Below are positions 53,300 through 64,000 of a stretch of 64,000 bases of DNA, one piece after another (the first letter of the stretch is position 1; the number at the start of each line of letters is the position of its first letter). The translations under genes were made by a program, and so were the position numbers. The stretch lies in contig JAZBRS010000049.1 of assembly GCA_037176725.1 (NCBI GenBank), positions 35,518,001 to 35,582,000 of the forward strand, in the 5' to 3' direction. Source of the stretch: Posidonia oceanica. Taxonomy: Eukaryota; Streptophyta; Magnoliopsida; Alismatales; Posidoniaceae. The notes under the pieces were generated by a model. It saw only the letters and a program-made list of their open reading frames with translations, was not told where the DNA came from and made no database searches.

Positions 53300-54390
53300 T
53301 AAATGCAAGAATGCATGAATGCAATGCATGCAGAATGCAAGGAAAGACTTAGGGATGATTTTTCAGAAAACTGGGGCCTTATATGCAATTTTTGAAAAAG
53401 TGGGGGTCTGAATGCAAAGATTTTGAAAAGTTTGGAGCTTTTATGCAAAGTTTTTGAAAACTGGAGGGTCTGAGTGCAATTTTGCAAAACGCAGGGTTCA
53501 AAGCGCAATTTTTCAAGATAAACATGCATCAGGACAAGTTTTGAAATCATATGGTAAATTGACATGCAATTTTGAAATCAACAGGGTCTAAAATGCAATT
53601 TTTCCAGCAAAACAAGGGTCTGAGTGGTCTGGGAATGCAAACAGGGGACCTATATGCAATTTTTCAAATATGCAGGGTCTAAAATGCAATTTTATAAGCA
53701 AAATATACATTTAAATGATTTTTATAAGCATGTAGATGACCTATGTGCAATTTTTGAATCATGTAGGGTCAAAAATGCAATTTTATAAGCAAAATATGCA
53801 TTTAAATGACAGTAGAGGACTAATATGCAATTTTCAAATCATGTAGGGTCAAAAATGCAATTTTATATGCAAAATATGCATTTAAATGACAAGCAGAGGA
53901 CTAATATGCAATTTTCAAATCATGTAGGGTCAAAAATGCAATTTTATAAGCAAAATATGCATTTAAATGTATGCTATGCATTGATGATGGACCTATATGC
54001 AAAAATCAGGAAACATGAAGGAAATGATGTAATGCAGTAAGAAAAATTGAAAAATAAAACCTAAGTTAACAAATCAAAAGATTAAATTGCAAATAAGAAA
54101 AGCGACAGGGACTAAAAATGCAATTTATCAAGGTAAAATTAAAGCATTAAATTAGATTAACTACTGAAGGACTAACATACAATAATAGAAAGCTAGAGGG
54201 CCAGAACTTAAACAAAATACTAAAGAGAAGCACTGTGGCGGGACTAACATGCAATTAATTGATTTTTTAAGTTTTTCATGCAATTTCATAAGATTTACAT
54301 ACGAAATTAAATGAATGATAAACAGGAGCAGGACCAGAATGCAAAAAAGCGAGAAAGCAAGACAAATATGCAATTTTATAACAAAAAAGC
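53300..54390. repeat. AT-rich zone with recurrent ATGCAATTTT motif (LTR C)
   Basis: Includes three nearly identical 65-bp units between about 53760 and 53970 (AATATGCAATTTTCAAATCA followed by TGTAGGGTCAAAAATGC), more regular than in A. Confidence 0.8.
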
Positions 54391-54432
54391 ATCGTAAGTA
54401 AAAAATAAGGGTACAGTAATTCTGCAGACGAA

Positions 54433-54463
54433 TGGCCACTGTAGCAACTGCTACTAGTGGCCA
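54433..54463. repeat. Palindrome at the AT/GC boundary of LTR C
   Basis: Arms TGGCCACTGTAGCA and TGCTACTAGTGGCCA pair around a short centre. It is the counterpart of 18486-18523, and its outer arms have changed while staying paired. Confidence 0.65.
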
Positions 54464-57400
54464 GGAAAGGCGGAGGAGGGGAGCTAGAGCGGTGCTGAGG
54501 CGTCGACGGGCTTCACTGGAGCTGGGGGGAGATCGGAGGGGCATCGGCGTCTCGTGACGCGTCCTGGAGCGGACCAGAGAGCTCGACAGAGGGCTACTAG
54601 ACTTCCGAAGGTCGACCGAATGATCGGCGCGACGAGAGGACGTTCTGACGGCACCGGTGTGATCCTGGCGTCCGTGCAGAGCTGGGACAACTGACGGAAG
54701 GGAGTTCTGCTGACCGGAGCGGCGAGGCAAGCTCGGTGCTCACCGGAGAAGATGGGTCAGCGGCGGTGCTGACCCGGCGAGAGAGGAGGGGAAACCCTTA
54801 TCTGAGGGGTGGAAAAGCAACAGCAGAGAAAACCTAAACTAAAGGTATAGAAGAGTACCTGTTTCGCAGTCCGAGGTGCCCCCCCGACGTCCGGTGCTTC
54901 AGTGGTCGCCGGTGGAGGTTAGCTGGAGGTTGCAGACGTCGTCGTCGGCCCGGGAGCGCTGGGAACTAATCAGTGGAGTGCTCCACAGCTTCCTAGACGC
55001 TCGGAGGCAGCTTCTGCAGACCGGAGCGGAAGTTCACTTCTGTGGGTTCACAGAAGATGGCCGAAAGCGGGGGTGATGATGTACTGCCCTCTGGATCAGT
55101 TGGAAGGCTCAGGCGAGCTTCTAGGGATCTGGTGAAGGTGTATGGGTGGCTGAATTGGATCGTGGTGGACTGGGTTGGAAGTTGGCAGCTAGGTCGATTT
55201 TCTGGCAGAGGAAGTCGCAGGTGTTTGTGGTGGAGCAATCGGGTTGTGAGGGGGGAGAAGGCTGGAGTTCAGGTGGTCTGAGAAGCTGGTGGTTCAGGGA
55301 GTAGGACGCTGGAGTTTGGAAGGATTTGATGGGCTGTGGAGTGGGGAATTTTTTAGGAAGGTGGTTGGGTTGTTGTGTGTGGGTTCAGATGGATGGAGGG
55401 TGAAATGCTGGGTGGAATTGGGTGTGGAACGGGGCACTGAGATGGTGGTTGTCTGGGTGAAATTGGGGGAGGAATGCTGGGTGGTTCGGGTGGAGATGGA
55501 AGCTCTGGTTTCCGTGGGATGAAGGAGGAGGAAAAGCTGAGTGTTTTCAGAGGAAGAAGGAAAAGATTGGATGCTGAGAACTCTCTGGGTTCTCTCGCTC
55601 TCTCTGGACGACAAAAGGCGATGAGGAGGAGGCGAAGTGCTGGTTTTATGCAACTGGAGGAGACAGAAGGCGCGGTGGATTCAAATTCTCCACCGGCGGG
55701 AGCTGCTGCTGGCAGGGAGAAGGACGACCGAAGGTGACGGCATTAAATGCCCCGGAGATCCGCTGAGACAGAAGAGAGGACGGGCGGCAGACTGGGGCTG
55801 AGGTGATGGAGAGGGAAGGTTTGAATTCAAAGAAGAGGAGGGAGAGAGCTGGCGGGAGGGAGGAGGAGGAAGAAGAAGAAGAAGAGGAAGAAGGAGGGAG
55901 AAGGGGCTGAGTGCGGGCGTGGGCCGGGCTGTGCGCAAGGAAATGAAAAAAGAAAGAAAGAAAAGAAGGAAGGAGGGGAGACGGGCCGGACTGGGCCCAA
56001 GAAAGAAGAAAGAAAAGAGAGAAAGAAAAATAGAAAGGAAGAAAGAAAGGAGGAAGAGAAATGAGAGAAATAAATTAGATAAAAATAAAATAAAATAAAA
56101 TAAAAATAGGAAAGATTTTTAGAGTGATTGTGTTTTAAGTTGGGATTCTGATTAAGTTCTTTATTGATTTTTTTTATTAATTAATTAGGTTTAGAGAGAT
56201 TTAGTTTTGATTAAGGTTTTTACGGTTTTCTTTGCTTTTGATTTGGTTTTTGATTTTAATTAAATGTTCGTTAAGTTTTTTAAGTTGTTTTTTAATTATG
56301 TTTTCCTTTTTAAGTACTTGGGGTGTTAGTTAGGATTTTTAAAGTTTGTTTTCAAATTAATTAGAGTGAGTTTTAGGTTTTTGATTTTAGTCTTGAGTCT
56401 TTTTTGATTTGTTCTTGATTTTTGTTCGTTGAGTTCTTTTAATTAATAATTTTTAATTAAGGTTTTCTTGTTAAGATTTCAGTTAAGTGTCCTTAAATTT
56501 TGATTGTTTGTTTTCATTTTTTTAAGTTTTTTGAATTGTTCTTTTTAGATTTGTTTGGTCTCTCTTTTCCTAAATTAGTTGTCTTAGTATTTTTAATTGT
56601 TTTCCTTTCTTTTTAGGAATTGTTTTTTATTGTTTTTTAGTAAGGTTCTTACTTTGGCTTGTTTTGATTGTTTTCTAGTTTTTTCCTTGATTTTACAGCA
56701 TTTTCTTTTGGTTTGTTTTGCATTTTTTAAGTTGCACTCTTGATTTTCCATTTTAGCTAGATTCAGTTAGGTTTAGGTTTTTAATTCTTTGTTTAATGTT
56801 TTTAATTATTTATTTTAGGTTTTTGGTTTGTTTTCCTTTTGTTTTAGTGTTTTAGGGGGTTTTAATGGATTTTTAGGGATCTAGCAAGAGAAAAGAAAAG
56901 GAAATTGAAAGGAAGAAGGAAAAGGAGAAATGGAGGAATAAAGAGGAAAGAGAGGAGTTGAAAGAAAATAATTTTTTGAAAATTAAAGAAACTGGTAAAA
57001 ATAAGATAAAAATAGAAATAAGATTGAGAAGAGATAGAAGCACAGGGGGGCCCACAGCCAGGCAAGAAAAAGGGAGAGAAGGGGGTGAAAAGAAGGAGGA
57101 TAATCAGGAGAGAGAGAGAGGAGAGAGAAAAGAATAATCTAGGAGAGAGAAAAGGATAATTTGGGTAAAATGAGGGTTTAGAGGTTTTGGAAAGGGGTGA
57201 ATTTTGCGGAATGTGTAGCCTAGGGTCTCTAGTTTTGGTCCTAGGGTTTTGGTTTGGTTTTGAGGAAGTTTTGGAAGGGTTTGAGGTGTAGAAAAAGGGT
57301 AGTTTTACCTAGGTTTTCTAGGATTTTTTGGGAGTGGTTTTGGGTTGGAAATTTCTAAGGGTTTGGGTAGGTTTGTTAAGTTGGGAACGGTGGATTTTCC

Positions 57401-57572
57401 TATGATTTTTGGATAAGTTTTGGGTTAGGGAAAGGGATGTAAGTTTAGGTCAAGTTTGGGCTTGTTTTGAAGGATAAGATGAAAAGGAATGGTGTGGTTT
57501 GACCTAGGTTTGGATTCAGAAGTCACCAGAGAACTCCAACTGATTTAAGCCTGTCAAAATGGGGTGTCAACA

Positions 57573-57585
57573 GATGCCCCTCTCT
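57573..57585 (-). promoter_or_regulatory. Polypurine tract of element C
   Basis: On the minus strand AGAGAGGGGCATC abuts the start of the 3' LTR. Confidence 0.83.
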
Positions 57586-58104
57586 GAGCGAGGTCAAGCG
57601 AAGCGAGGCCGCTGCTCAGGGTTGACAAGACACCCCATCTGACCGACAGGAGCAGAGGTTTGCTATGGGCGTGAGTTACTTATTTGGCGGATGCACCGAA
57701 AATCGTAGCCCGTTGCCGCAATGCAAAGATGCAGGTGCAGATGGACGAGATGCAAAGTATGCAATGCATGCTAATGCAAATGTTAGTACAAAAGTTAGTG
57801 CAACTAGAATGCTGATGCAGCAAAAAATGATGGTGATGCTGGACTTGTATGCAGTGCTAGAAAGGTAAAGGTGCAAAAGGGGGATGCAAAAGAAGAATGC
57901 TAAAAAAGAAAACGCGATGTGGCACAAAGACTCGGCAGGCAGGCCAAATTTGCGCGACAAGGCGAGAAAGAAAAGGTGTAGCTTGTCCCCGCCCGGGGAG
58001 CAGACTAGCAAAAGAAGTGCGAGGGGAGAGAAGCCGACTCTCCGATTGCAGAGGGATGCGGGACTTTGCTTTCCTGGGGCAAAGTCGCGCGAAGAGGGTG
58101 ATAA

Positions 58105-59100
58105 GGTGTCGGGCTTATCGGTCGGATAGTTTACGGTCCTATCAACCGGAAGTGATAGTTTACGGACCTATCAACCGGAAGCGATAGTTTACGGACCTAT
58201 AAACCGGAAGCGATAGTTTACGGACCTATCAATCGGAAGCAGTTGTGAGTGATAGTTACTGGATATCAGCCGTATAACATGGTTGTGCAGGATAGTTTAC
58301 GGTCCTATCAACCGGGAGCGATAGTTTACGGGCCTATCAACTGGGAGCGATAGTTTACGGACCTATCAACCGAAAGCACAAACCATGAGTGATAGTTACA
58401 GGATATCAGCCATATAACGCAAATGCCAGAGAATAATAGTTTACGGTCCTATCAACTGGGAGCGATAGTTTACGGACCTATCAACCGGTAGCAATAGTTT
58501 ACGGACCTATCAACCAGGAGCGAAAGTTTACAAGCCTATCAATCGGAAAGGGCATTTGCGAGTGATAGTTACTGGATATCAGCCGTATAACATGATTGGC
58601 GCAGCGATAGTTTATTGTCCTATCAACTGGAAGCGATAGTTTACGGACCTATCAACCGGAAGCGATAGTTTACGGACCTATCAACCGGAAAGCGCAATCA
58701 TAAGGGATAGTTACTGGGTATCAGCCGTATAATGCAATTGCAAGTGATAGTTTACGGTCCTATCAACCGAAAGCGATAGTTTACGGGCCTATCAACCGGG
58801 AGCGATAGTTTACGGACCTATCAACCGGGAGCGATAGTTTACGGTCCTATCAACCGGAAAATGCAATTGCAAGGGACAGTTACTGGATGTCAGCCGTATA
58901 ACGTAATTGCAAGTGATAGTTTCGGATATCAGCCAAGGATGAGTTTTGGATCATCAGCCAGAGAATGATAGTTTACGGTCTTATCAACCGGAAAGTACAA
59001 TTACGAGAGACAGTTACTGGATGTCAGCCGTATAACACAACTGCGAGCTGGATAAGACACCAGCCCAAGATGATAGTTTACGGTCCTATCAACCGGAAAG
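58105..59100 (-). repeat. 3'-UTR array of short inverted repeats, type 1, element C
   Basis: About 30 copies, mostly GATAGTTTACGGACCTATC or GATAGTTTACGGTCCTATC followed by AACCGGAAGC, with interspersed GATAGTTACTGGATATC units. Two copies near 58877 and 59010 read GACAGTTACTGGATGTC, the paired change also seen once in A. Confidence 0.86.
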
Positions 59101-59104
59101 AGCA

Positions 59105-59310
59105 GAGATTGATTGATCGATGATTGATTGATTGATTGATTGATAATTGATATTGATAAGAAAAAGAGGATTGATTGATATTGATAAAAAAAAGAGTAAT
59201 CGATTGATATTGATAAGAAAAAGAGGATTGATTGATATTAATAAGAAAAAGAGTGATTGATTGATATTGATAAGAAAAAGAGGATTGATTGATATTGATA
59301 AGAAAAAGAG
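59105..59310 (-). repeat. GATTGATTGATATTGATAAG repeat, element C
   Basis: About seven units of roughly 28-30 bp combining (GATT)n, GATATTGATAAG and an AAAAAGAG spacer. In A only a short (GATT)n run is at this place, so the array has expanded in C. Confidence 0.82.
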
Positions 59311-60095
59311 AATGATAAGATATCGGACTTATCGGCCGGCAAAGGGAAAGAGATGATAAGATATCGGACTTATCGGCCGGCAAAGGGAAAGAGATGATAA
59401 GATATCGGACTTATCAGCCAACAAAAAGGGGATGAAGGAATGATAAGATATCGAACTTATCGGCCGGCAAAGGGAAAGAGATGATAAGATATCGGACTTA
59501 TCGACCGGCAAATGAATGAAAGAATAGAATGATAAGATATCGGACTTATTAGCTGGCAATGAGGGGATGAAGGAATGATAAGATATCGGACATATCGACC
59601 GGCAAAGGGAAAGAGATGATAAGATATCGGACTTATCGGCCGGCAAAGGGAAAGAGATGATAAGATATCGGACTTATCGGCCGGCAAATGAATGAAAGAA
59701 TAGAATGATAAGGTATCGGACTTATCGACCGGCAAAGAGGAGATGAAGGAATGATAAGATATTAGACTTATCGGCCGGCAAAGGGAAAGAGATGATAAGA
59801 TATCAGACTTATCGGCCGGCAAAAGGAAAGAGATGATAAGATATCGGACTTATCGGCCGGCAAATGAATGAAAGAATAGAATGATAAGATATCGGACTTA
59901 TCGACCGGCAAAGGGAAAGAGATGATAAGATATCGGACTTATCAGCCGGCAAATGAATGAAAGAATAGAATGATAAGATATCGGACTTATCGGCCGGCAA
60001 AGAGGGGATGAAGGAATGATAAGATATCGGACTTATCGGCCGGCAAAGGGAAAGAGATGATAAGATATCGGACTTATCGGTCGGCAAATGAATGG
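59311..60095 (-). repeat. 3'-UTR array of short inverted repeats, type 2, element C
   Basis: About 19 units of GATAAGATATCGGACTTATC + GGCCGGCAAA with spacers of two alternating kinds (GGGAAAGAGAT and TGAATGAAAGAATAGAAT), which points to a higher-order repeat. Confidence 0.87.
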
Positions 60096-60184
60096 GTTTC
60101 ATGAGAGCGAATCATCTCATGATACCAAGAATACCATGCGGGACAGAGAGGGAGAATGATACCAAGGGGCGATCAAAAGATGCC

Positions 60185-60207
60185 CCTGGTATCAGGATAA
60201 TACCAGG
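60185..60207 (-). other. GGTATC-type hairpin, element C
   Basis: Arms CCTGGTAT (60185-60192) and ATACCAGG (60200-60207) with a 7-base loop, at the same place as in A. Confidence 0.72.
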
Positions 60208-60621
60208 ATTTGGCCAACGCGTCCTTGGCATCGAAAGCAGAGGATGAAGACAAAACTGTCGTGTTTGCCAGACGAGTAGTTTGGGGTACCAGCCCAAAGA
60301 TGGTGATAGGTTGACGGACCTATCGCCAAGCAGTTGGGGGTGCCAGCCCGCTGATGAAGATTCGGATGACGGTGCCCGGTAGCTTGCTCGCTCAGACGTC
60401 ATGGGTCAGCGGTTGGGTTGACTGATCAGGACTTTTCCCGCGGTGTTTAGCAGCAAGTCTGGCCAGGGGCCCTGCAGATATGATTGATATATGCACTTGA
60501 AGCAGACTTGAAATGCAAACAGGTGGCTCAGAACGCCTTTGTATTGATTGAACTTGATTACATGCCTTTGACAGGCCAAAAGTTTACAGCAGAAAGATAA
60601 GCAGGCAGCTACATGGACGCT

Positions 60622-61870
60622 CTAGCCAGTCCTGGCATTCTTCGCCTTTCTGGAGTCGGGGAACTGAGGAGCGCCAGGAGGTATCTCACTGATGGGCCAG
60701 AAAGCTTGTACCTCCGATAGATATTCGGGAGTGCACCCTGAGCCTTGTGCAGATGCCAGGTCAGTGGACCGCACTCCATGCTGCATGAGATCAGCCAGTT
60801 TTACAGTAGCAGATGCTGTCTCGTAAGGATATGCTTGAAGTAGCTTTGGGGCTGTGCTGTCTATGAAGGCGCCCTGCTGAAGTCCGAACTGCCGCATGAC
60901 CTAGATGGGGTGGTACTCCACGCCCCCAGTGAATCCAGGCAGCACCACAAGTCACGCGTCGCGGGCATTGAAGAAGATGGTGAAGGGCTCAGCCGCAAAC
61001 GGGATGATGCGCCAGGTGACGGTGTCGTCCGTCAGCTTAGATAATTTCTTGTATTCCTCGGGTTGCAGTATGTTTCAATAATGTGGCCCCGGGGGCGCAG
61101 CAAGTCCAGTTCAAGATGTGCAACCAGCCAGATCTGTACTAGCACTCCGCAGCTATGGAAGTGGCGGCAGCGGTGGGAGATGTGGTCCAGTCCGCAGTAA
61201 GTTTCAGCCAAGACAACAGGTGCCAGGTTGATCTGCCTAGTCACCACAGCAAGTGCGATTTCAGCAATTTCTATCGCGACTGTCATCCGGTCATGTGTGA
61301 AGATCAGCTCTCCCAGAAATCGGGTAACAAATCCCCGAAGCCACAAATCATCTCCGAGTTCAGCACGCTTGTCTATGATTTCATTGAAGTAGTGCAAGCG
61401 TAGCATGGGCCTGGGGCCGTTGGTGCAAATCAGTCATTGCTGGCACCTGTCAGTAGATAGCCCAAACAGCTTGCAGAGGACCGCTATGTATCTGTCACGC
61501 CTCATGAAAATGGGCGGTCCCATCAGCCGGGAGAAGCCACAGATGCGGTGCACCTTTTCCAGGGTAGGTGTCAGTTCAGTTCTTCCGAAGCGGAAGACAT
61601 GGTGCGTCGGCTTCCAGAATCATGCGGCAACGTAGAGGAGACGGCGGCTCACTTCGACATCAGCCGCTTTCAATAGCTTTGTAGGTATGCCCCAGAGGCG
61701 CAGCTTCTCGCAGTCTTCCAGAGTAAGCTTGCCAATCCAGCCCCGCAGGGCTTCAGAACAGTGCACTGGGGTTTCGAGAGTTGGATATCCCATGGCGCAG
61801 GCCGCAAGGGGACAGGCAGATGCTGCAGAGCGTGAAGGTACCTGTTATCAATATTGCAGATAGTCAGATC
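60622..61870 (-). pseudogene. ORF3 of element C, degenerate
   Basis: Clear counterpart of the 447-codon ORF3 of A. The best-kept parts are LRLWGIPTKLLKAADVEVS, RTELTPTLEKVHRICGFSR, LWLRGFVTRFLGELIF, ISHRCRHFHSCGVLVQIWL and DSTAPKLLQAYP. Stops occur at about 60898, 60952, 61434 and 61620. A deletion near 61060 removes about 20 residues relative to A. Comparison of the two copies shows that the central 300 residues are the most conserved. Confidence 0.85.
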
Positions 61871-61927
61871 ACACAGGCATATAATCTTTAACAGGAAGCA
61901 GAATCTAAGACTGATAAAGCAGTTCAA

Positions 61928-63310
61928 CTATGTATTCAGCAGTTAATAACGGAGCAGGCAGTCAAGCAATCATAAACAGGAAAGATCTATAGCAGCCTTG
62001 TTGACACAGGACGAGGGCTTGGCAGGAGATCCGGACCAGCGCAGCTCGAGCGACGTCAACGCGCGCTTGGCAAGAAGTATTGTCTCAGAGTCGAAGCGAG
62101 TTGCAGAGCGGAATGATTGTGAAGAGGGAAGGAATGATTGAAGATGCATGTATGCATGATGCAGGTTGGTATGCTTAAGAGATGATTAGTATGCTTTGGT
62201 GCCCTCAACATACGGAGTGCTTTGGTGCCTGCTGTAGAGGAAAGGAGTGATCCCTGACTCACTGGGCCCTACTCGGACTCTTAGCTTGCTGGTGGCACTC
62301 CGGAATGGGTGTTGGCAGTATACAGGTGGTGGTGGTGTGAGGACAGGCTATCTGCCGAGCTCTCGGGACCTACACCTATTCTTCCTGCTCTATTTTTTTG
62401 ATTTCTCCCTCATGGGTATGCAGTCTTTCTCTGCCCCTAGCCAGGAGATGGTAAGTGTTTGTTTTTGGAGGGAAGTGGTAGACCCTTTTAGGCTTACACC
62501 CTTGGGTTTCTTGTAAGGTACAGGGGGATGATGTTGCCTGTATTTTTAGGCTGAACCTTGCCCTTTTCTTTTCTCCCTTTTTTTTTGCTTGCTTTTTCTC
62601 CCCCTTTTTTTTGTTTTTGTTTTTGTTCTATCTCTTCTTTTTTCTTTTTTTTTTGCTTGCTTGATTTCTCTCTTTTTTCTTCTTTTTTTCCAGACTTTTG
62701 CTATTCCCATTTTGGTGGCAAAAGGAAGGGTGTTTGGGTTGTACTCAATGTGGATTTTGGGTCTGCTATGTGATGGGTAGAAGGAGCAGGGTTAGACTGC
62801 ACACCCCTGTCTCTATGGCCGGCTTCTGTCTTCGTCTTCTGTTCCTTGAATGTGCCCAAGCCTAGATATCTATTCTCACTTTTTTCCTCACATCCTGACA
62901 TTTTTTTTTTCCCTCAGAGGTGTATGTCCTTATGAGTTTAGGCAGTTTGCCTGTCCTGTTTGGTGGTGGCTCCCTCACTTGCTAAGGCGTCTAAGTAGTG
63001 CCGGGTGAGGCAGGGTGGACTCTTTCCAGAGCAGGCAAGCACTTCCGGTTTTCATCACCGGGCAGAGGATGCAATATGCGACTTGAGAGGATGACGGTGA
63101 TGATTTGAAAAGGATTGATGCATGCTTTGAGAGGATGACGATGATGATTTGAAAAGAATTGATGTATGAGCAGGATAGAAGAAGTACGAGTGCATGTTCA
63201 GGGACAAAAGTAAGAGACAAGATAGCAAATGCAAGAAGGAATGGGATGCAAGAAGTGAGGATGCAAGTGTGTAGGTGGGAGAAGGATATCTGCAACGGGG
63301 CCGGCTTCGG
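61928..63310 (-). other. Spacer between integrase and ORF3 of element C
   Basis: No supported gene. As in A it holds a pyrimidine-rich run (about 62560-62700 on the plus strand) and a CCGGT...ACCGG inverted repeat near 63045. A 60-bp duplication (GAGGATGACG(G/A)TGATGATTTG) lies at about 63087-63162. Confidence 0.6.
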
Positions 63311-64000
63311 CTACTGATAGTACTTCTTGAGGTAGCAGAGGTTGACGGGCTCAGACTGCTCGACCTGATCCATATCCTCAAGTGTTACGGTGCCGCCTGA
63401 AAAGACTTGCTTCACCACAAAGGGGCCGCGCCAGTTAGGTCAGAATTTCCCTCGACCGTCAGGCAAGTGAATGGCGTGTAAAACAAGGTCCCCTGTCTGG
63501 AAGCCTCTTGGCTGAACTTTCTTCAAGTAAGACCTAGCCATTCTCTTTTGATAGCAGTGAGCATTATGCATAGCTTGCAGCCTGTGCTCATCAATCAGGT
63601 TCAGTTGGACGCAGCGGTCTTCGACCCATTCTGCTTCATCCAACTCAGCTTCATGTAGGATCCGCAGTGAGGGGATCCCTACCTCGACGGGCAGCACCGC
63701 CTCCATGCCGTACACCAGAGAGTACGGGGTGGCGCCTGTTGAAGTGCGGACAGATGTCCTATACGCCCAGAGTGCGTAAGGAAGCTTGTCGTGCCAGTCC
63801 TTATGAGTTTCCGCCATTTTCTTTAGGATTTTCACCAGATTTTTGTTAGCAGACTCCACTGCACCGTTCATCTGTGGCCGATAAGGTGAGGATCTGTGAT
63901 GCTTGATGCTGAAGCTCTGCAGATAGTCTTCGATCCTCTTAGCAATGAAATTTGTGCCATTGTCAGATATAATTGCATGCGGGACCCCGTACCGGGCTAT
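63311..64000 (-). pseudogene. Integrase of element C, C-terminal part, continues beyond the edge
   Basis: The DDE core is visible from the second Asp (IISDNGTNFIAK) through the Glu (NGAVESANKNLVKILKK), followed by TPYSLVYGMEAVLPVE and the C-terminal NWRGPFVVKQVFSGG region. One TGA at 63437-63439 stands where A has CGA (Arg), a typical loss by CpG decay; otherwise the frame is open to the stop at 63311. Unlike A it has no frameshift after VEDRCVQ. Confidence 0.87.

Larger units (their letters stand above)
51655..57572 (-). repeat. Element C 3' LTR (5918 bp)
   Basis: Starts TGTAGTAATCCCGG and ends GGGGTGTCAACA. It has the same zones as LTR A in the same order, with a much shorter 30-bp array. 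Confidence 0.9.
51655..64000 (-). mobile_element. Element C: Tat/Ogre-like retrotransposon, partial
   Basis: Same family as A, minus strand. The window holds the 3' LTR, polypurine tract, 3'-UTR arrays, a decayed ORF3, the spacer and the C-terminal two thirds of integrase; the rest lies beyond the right edge. The five bases before the LTR are CAAAC, the expected target copy to look for on the far side. Sequence divergence from A is clearly larger than between the two LTRs of A. Confidence 0.88.

Overview
The window reads as a repeat-dominated (probably pericentromeric or otherwise heterochromatic) stretch of a flowering-plant nuclear genome. The evidence is the content: a PIF/Harbinger transposon remnant, an L1-type LINE, an Athila-like LTR retrotransposon and several giant Ty3/gypsy Tat/Ogre-like elements. 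The species cannot be told from the sequence. I see no convincing host gene and no rRNA or tRNA gene. Almost all long open frames are transposon genes or by-products of tandem repeats.

Layout, left to right. (1) 1-1979: sequence without a recognisable gene. (2) 1980-4631: decayed Harbinger element, with a DDE transposase pseudogene followed by its Myb/SANT-like partner pseudogene, each with one plausible GT-AG intron. (3) 4632-7649: AT-rich sequence with local repeats. (4) 7655-50725: an Athila-like element on the minus strand, with 1.3 kb LTRs, GGGTG target duplication, a tRNA-Asp-type PBS, gag and a damaged protease, and no RT, RNase H or integrase. It has been broken by later insertions. 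(5) 12626-41286: a 5'-truncated LINE on the plus strand sits inside the gag of (4). (6) 15232-40732: a 25.5 kb Tat/Ogre-like element ('element A', minus strand) sits inside the RNase H domain of the LINE, also with a GGGTG duplication. (7) about 41578-48618: 'element B', a plus-strand relative arranged as 3' internal region - one LTR - 5' internal region, lies in the leader of (4). (8) 50731-51654: the continuation of the locus. (9) 51655-64000: 'element C', another minus-strand Tat/Ogre-like copy that runs off the right edge.

Element A, in its own (minus-strand) direction, is: 5' LTR (5.7 kb), PBS, 1.3 kb structured leader, gag, protease, pre-RT spacer, a deletion junction where RT and most of RNase H are missing, integrase, a separate 447-codon ORF3 that looks like the DUF7745/plant-mobile-domain group, a 3' untranslated region made of short tandem repeats, a polypurine tract and a 3' LTR (6.4 kb). 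By eye the two LTRs differ by only about 1% outside one 30-bp tandem array, so the insertion is recent although the copy has no RT.

The most unusual signal is in the 3' regions of A, B and C. Dozens of short inverted repeats of the form GATAG...CTATC, GATAAG...CTTATC, GATGA...TCATC and GACA...TGTC show compensating changes in the two arms, keep a similar loop and the same G/C-rich flank, and are accompanied by a longer GGTATC-type hairpin. This pattern suggests selection on a folded RNA (or DNA) element in the 3' region of this retrotransposon group.
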